A DNA stretch of 64,000 nt from contig JAUUZY010000005.1 of the NCBI GenBank assembly GCA_030592015.1, positions 1-64,000 of the forward strand, written 5' to 3'. The notes under the pieces are model-generated. The model saw only the letters and a program-made list of their open reading frames with translations. It did no database searches and was not told the DNA's origin. Below are positions 63,262 to 64,000 of the stretch, in pieces (positions within the stretch are counted from its first letter, which is position 1; every line of letters begins with the position of its first letter). A program made the position numbers and the translations under genes. The DNA is from Candidatus Peregrinibacteria bacterium (GTDB lineage Bacteria; Patescibacteriota; Gracilibacteria; UBA1369; LOWO2-01-FULL-3).

Positions 63262-64000
63262 TTAGGTCAAGACCTCCAGTTCAAGTTCCAACTCCATCCA
63301 CTCTTTTTCATTTCTATCGATGGTCTCATCAATTTCCGATAGACGCTTAGTCTTTTCCTCAGAAAATTTATCAAAATTTTTCTCAAACCATTCAAGCAAA
63401 ACAGTTTTCTCTTCCTTCAGCTTTACAACATTCCTTTCCAAAAAATTCAATCGTTTTTTTGCCTCCCTAATCTTCATCCTCAATGCCTTCTTTTCCTCTT
63501 TTCCAAGATTCAACTTCGGCTCATCAGCTATGCCTAGATCTTCTTCAATATCTCTTTGAAGGTGATATACATATTCTTCATAATTATGAATGTAACGCTT
63601 AACCCTACTATTTTTCACTTCAATAATACCGTTGGCAACGATTTCCACAAATGTACGATTATGACTTACAAAAACAACAGTCACATTCGATTCCCTCAGT
63701 GCCTGAGCCAATGCCTCAACAGTTTCAAAATCCAAGTGATTCGTTGGCTCATCCAATAGAATTACATGATTTTTCTGCAATAATATTTTTGCCAAACAAA
63801 GCCTAGCCTTTTCACCTCCACTCAATACGGGAATCCTCTTTTTCAATGCTTCATCCTTAAACAAAAAATTCCCAGCCATCTTGAAAACATCCTGTTCTGA
63901 ACTATCAGCTGGAGATACTCTCATAAGGTAGGACTTCACAGTCTCATCAAAATTTAAGGATGCAGGAATATGCTGAGCATAGTAAGCAACTTTGATATTG
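63262..64000 (-). CDS. ABC-F family ATPase, C-terminal part (cut by the window edge)
   Basis: ABC-F proteins act on the ribosome as translation factors or resistance proteins. The reading frame is open to base 64000 (residues ending YYAQHIPASLNFDETVKSYL come before the first internal start), so the N-terminal half lies outside. Visible parts are the second ATPase domain, with signature VLSGGEKARLCLAKILL, Walker B VILLDEPTNHLDFET, the switch histidine VFVSHNR, and a C-terminal coiled coil (KALRMKIREAKKRLNFLE). Which subfamily it belongs to cannot be told without the rest. Confidence 0.93.
   Translation of the reverse strand, partial: NIKVAYYAQHIPASLNFDETVKSYLMRVSPADSSEQDVFKMAGNFLFKDEALKKRIPVLSGGEKARLCLAKILLQKNHVILLDEPTNHLDFETVEALAQALRESNVTVVFVSHNRTFVEIVANGIIEVKNSRVKRYIHNYEEYVYHLQRDIEEDLGIADEPKLNLGKEEKKALRMKIREAKKRLNFLERNVVKLKEEKTVLLEWFEKNFDKFSEEKTKRLSEIDETIDRNEKEWMELELELEVLT

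Noticed and set aside
1-64000. UGA recoded as Gly or Trp
   Set aside because: No gene is interrupted by TGA and no split genes can be joined by reading TGA as sense. UGA is simply absent in frame.
1-64000. tRNA or rRNA genes, insertion sequences, prophage
   Set aside because: I looked in the intergenic gaps and saw no cloverleaf-like sequence, transposase or phage gene. Gaps are short and mostly hold promoters and terminators.

Overview
The window is a dense chromosomal segment (about 95% coding by my tally of 46 genes, AT-rich) from a bacterium that most resembles the Candidate Phyla Radiation, probably Peregrinibacteria or a close relative. This is inference. It rests on a family of short type IV pilins with a GRDTQR-type linker, several S-layer-homology (SLH) proteins, PrsW-like proteases, an LCP protein, a ThrRS without TGS domain, an enormous secreted protein, and housekeeping genes with no transposons, phage genes or tRNAs. 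All 46 genes end in TAA (31) or TAG (15). None ends in TGA, and none of roughly 20,000 codons is an in-frame TGA. UGA therefore looks unused here, neither as a stop nor as Gly or Trp.

Layout. 1-7.6 kb: thrS (-), recF, a PrsW-like protease, uvrA, then a 329-base AT-rich gap filled with phased 10-bp direct repeats, followed by a small MerR/excisionase-type HTH gene and a tiny zinc-ribbon gene. 7.7-33.7 kb, all on the minus strand: a surface and pilus island read right to left. It holds PilN-like and PilO-like proteins, PilB, PilC, three tandem pilins, a 5012-residue secreted protein, and four smaller secreted proteins. The pilin and giant-protein units have their own extended -10 promoters, with a terminator after the first pilin. 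33.7-35.0 kb: rplJ-rplL with an L10 leader containing an apparent attenuator. 35-41 kb (+): miaA-mazG-recJ-SLH protein, then a DHH phosphoesterase. 41-47 kb (-): tsaD, hisS, an SLH protein, a small membrane protein, malic enzyme and yebC. 47-52.7 kb: cca, a bactofilin-like membrane protein, an RlmD-type methyltransferase, a hypothetical and a second PrsW. 52.7-64 kb: a long LCP protein, an acidic hypothetical, a three-gene membrane operon whose middle gene carries a pilin head domain, a VanZ-like and a DUF4153/4173-like membrane protein, a GC-rich multi-TM gene that looks imported, a DUF2807 lipoprotein and a truncated ABC-F ATPase.

How it fits together. The genes are informational and envelope genes rather than metabolic ones. 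The central theme is the cell surface: a type IV pilus assembly set lies directly upstream of a giant multidomain surface protein (gingipain/caspase-like N-terminus, PDZ-like, Ig-like, FG-GAP, PKD/Fn3-like, SLH and thrombospondin-3 modules) and four co-oriented secreted partners. This resembles, by position only, a PilY1-type pilus/adhesin arrangement. Two other SLH proteins and a pilin-headed membrane protein probably act on the same surface.

Expression signals differ from textbook ones. Almost no gene has a Shine-Dalgarno sequence, many promoters are extended -10 (TGnTATAAT) types, and tsaD and the RlmD gene appear leaderless. The one gene with a clear AGGAG site (61536-62414) also has outlying GC content. 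The strongest leads are the UGA-free coding, the pilus/giant-protein island, the pilin head on a non-pilin protein, and the HTH gene with its 10-bp-phased repeats.
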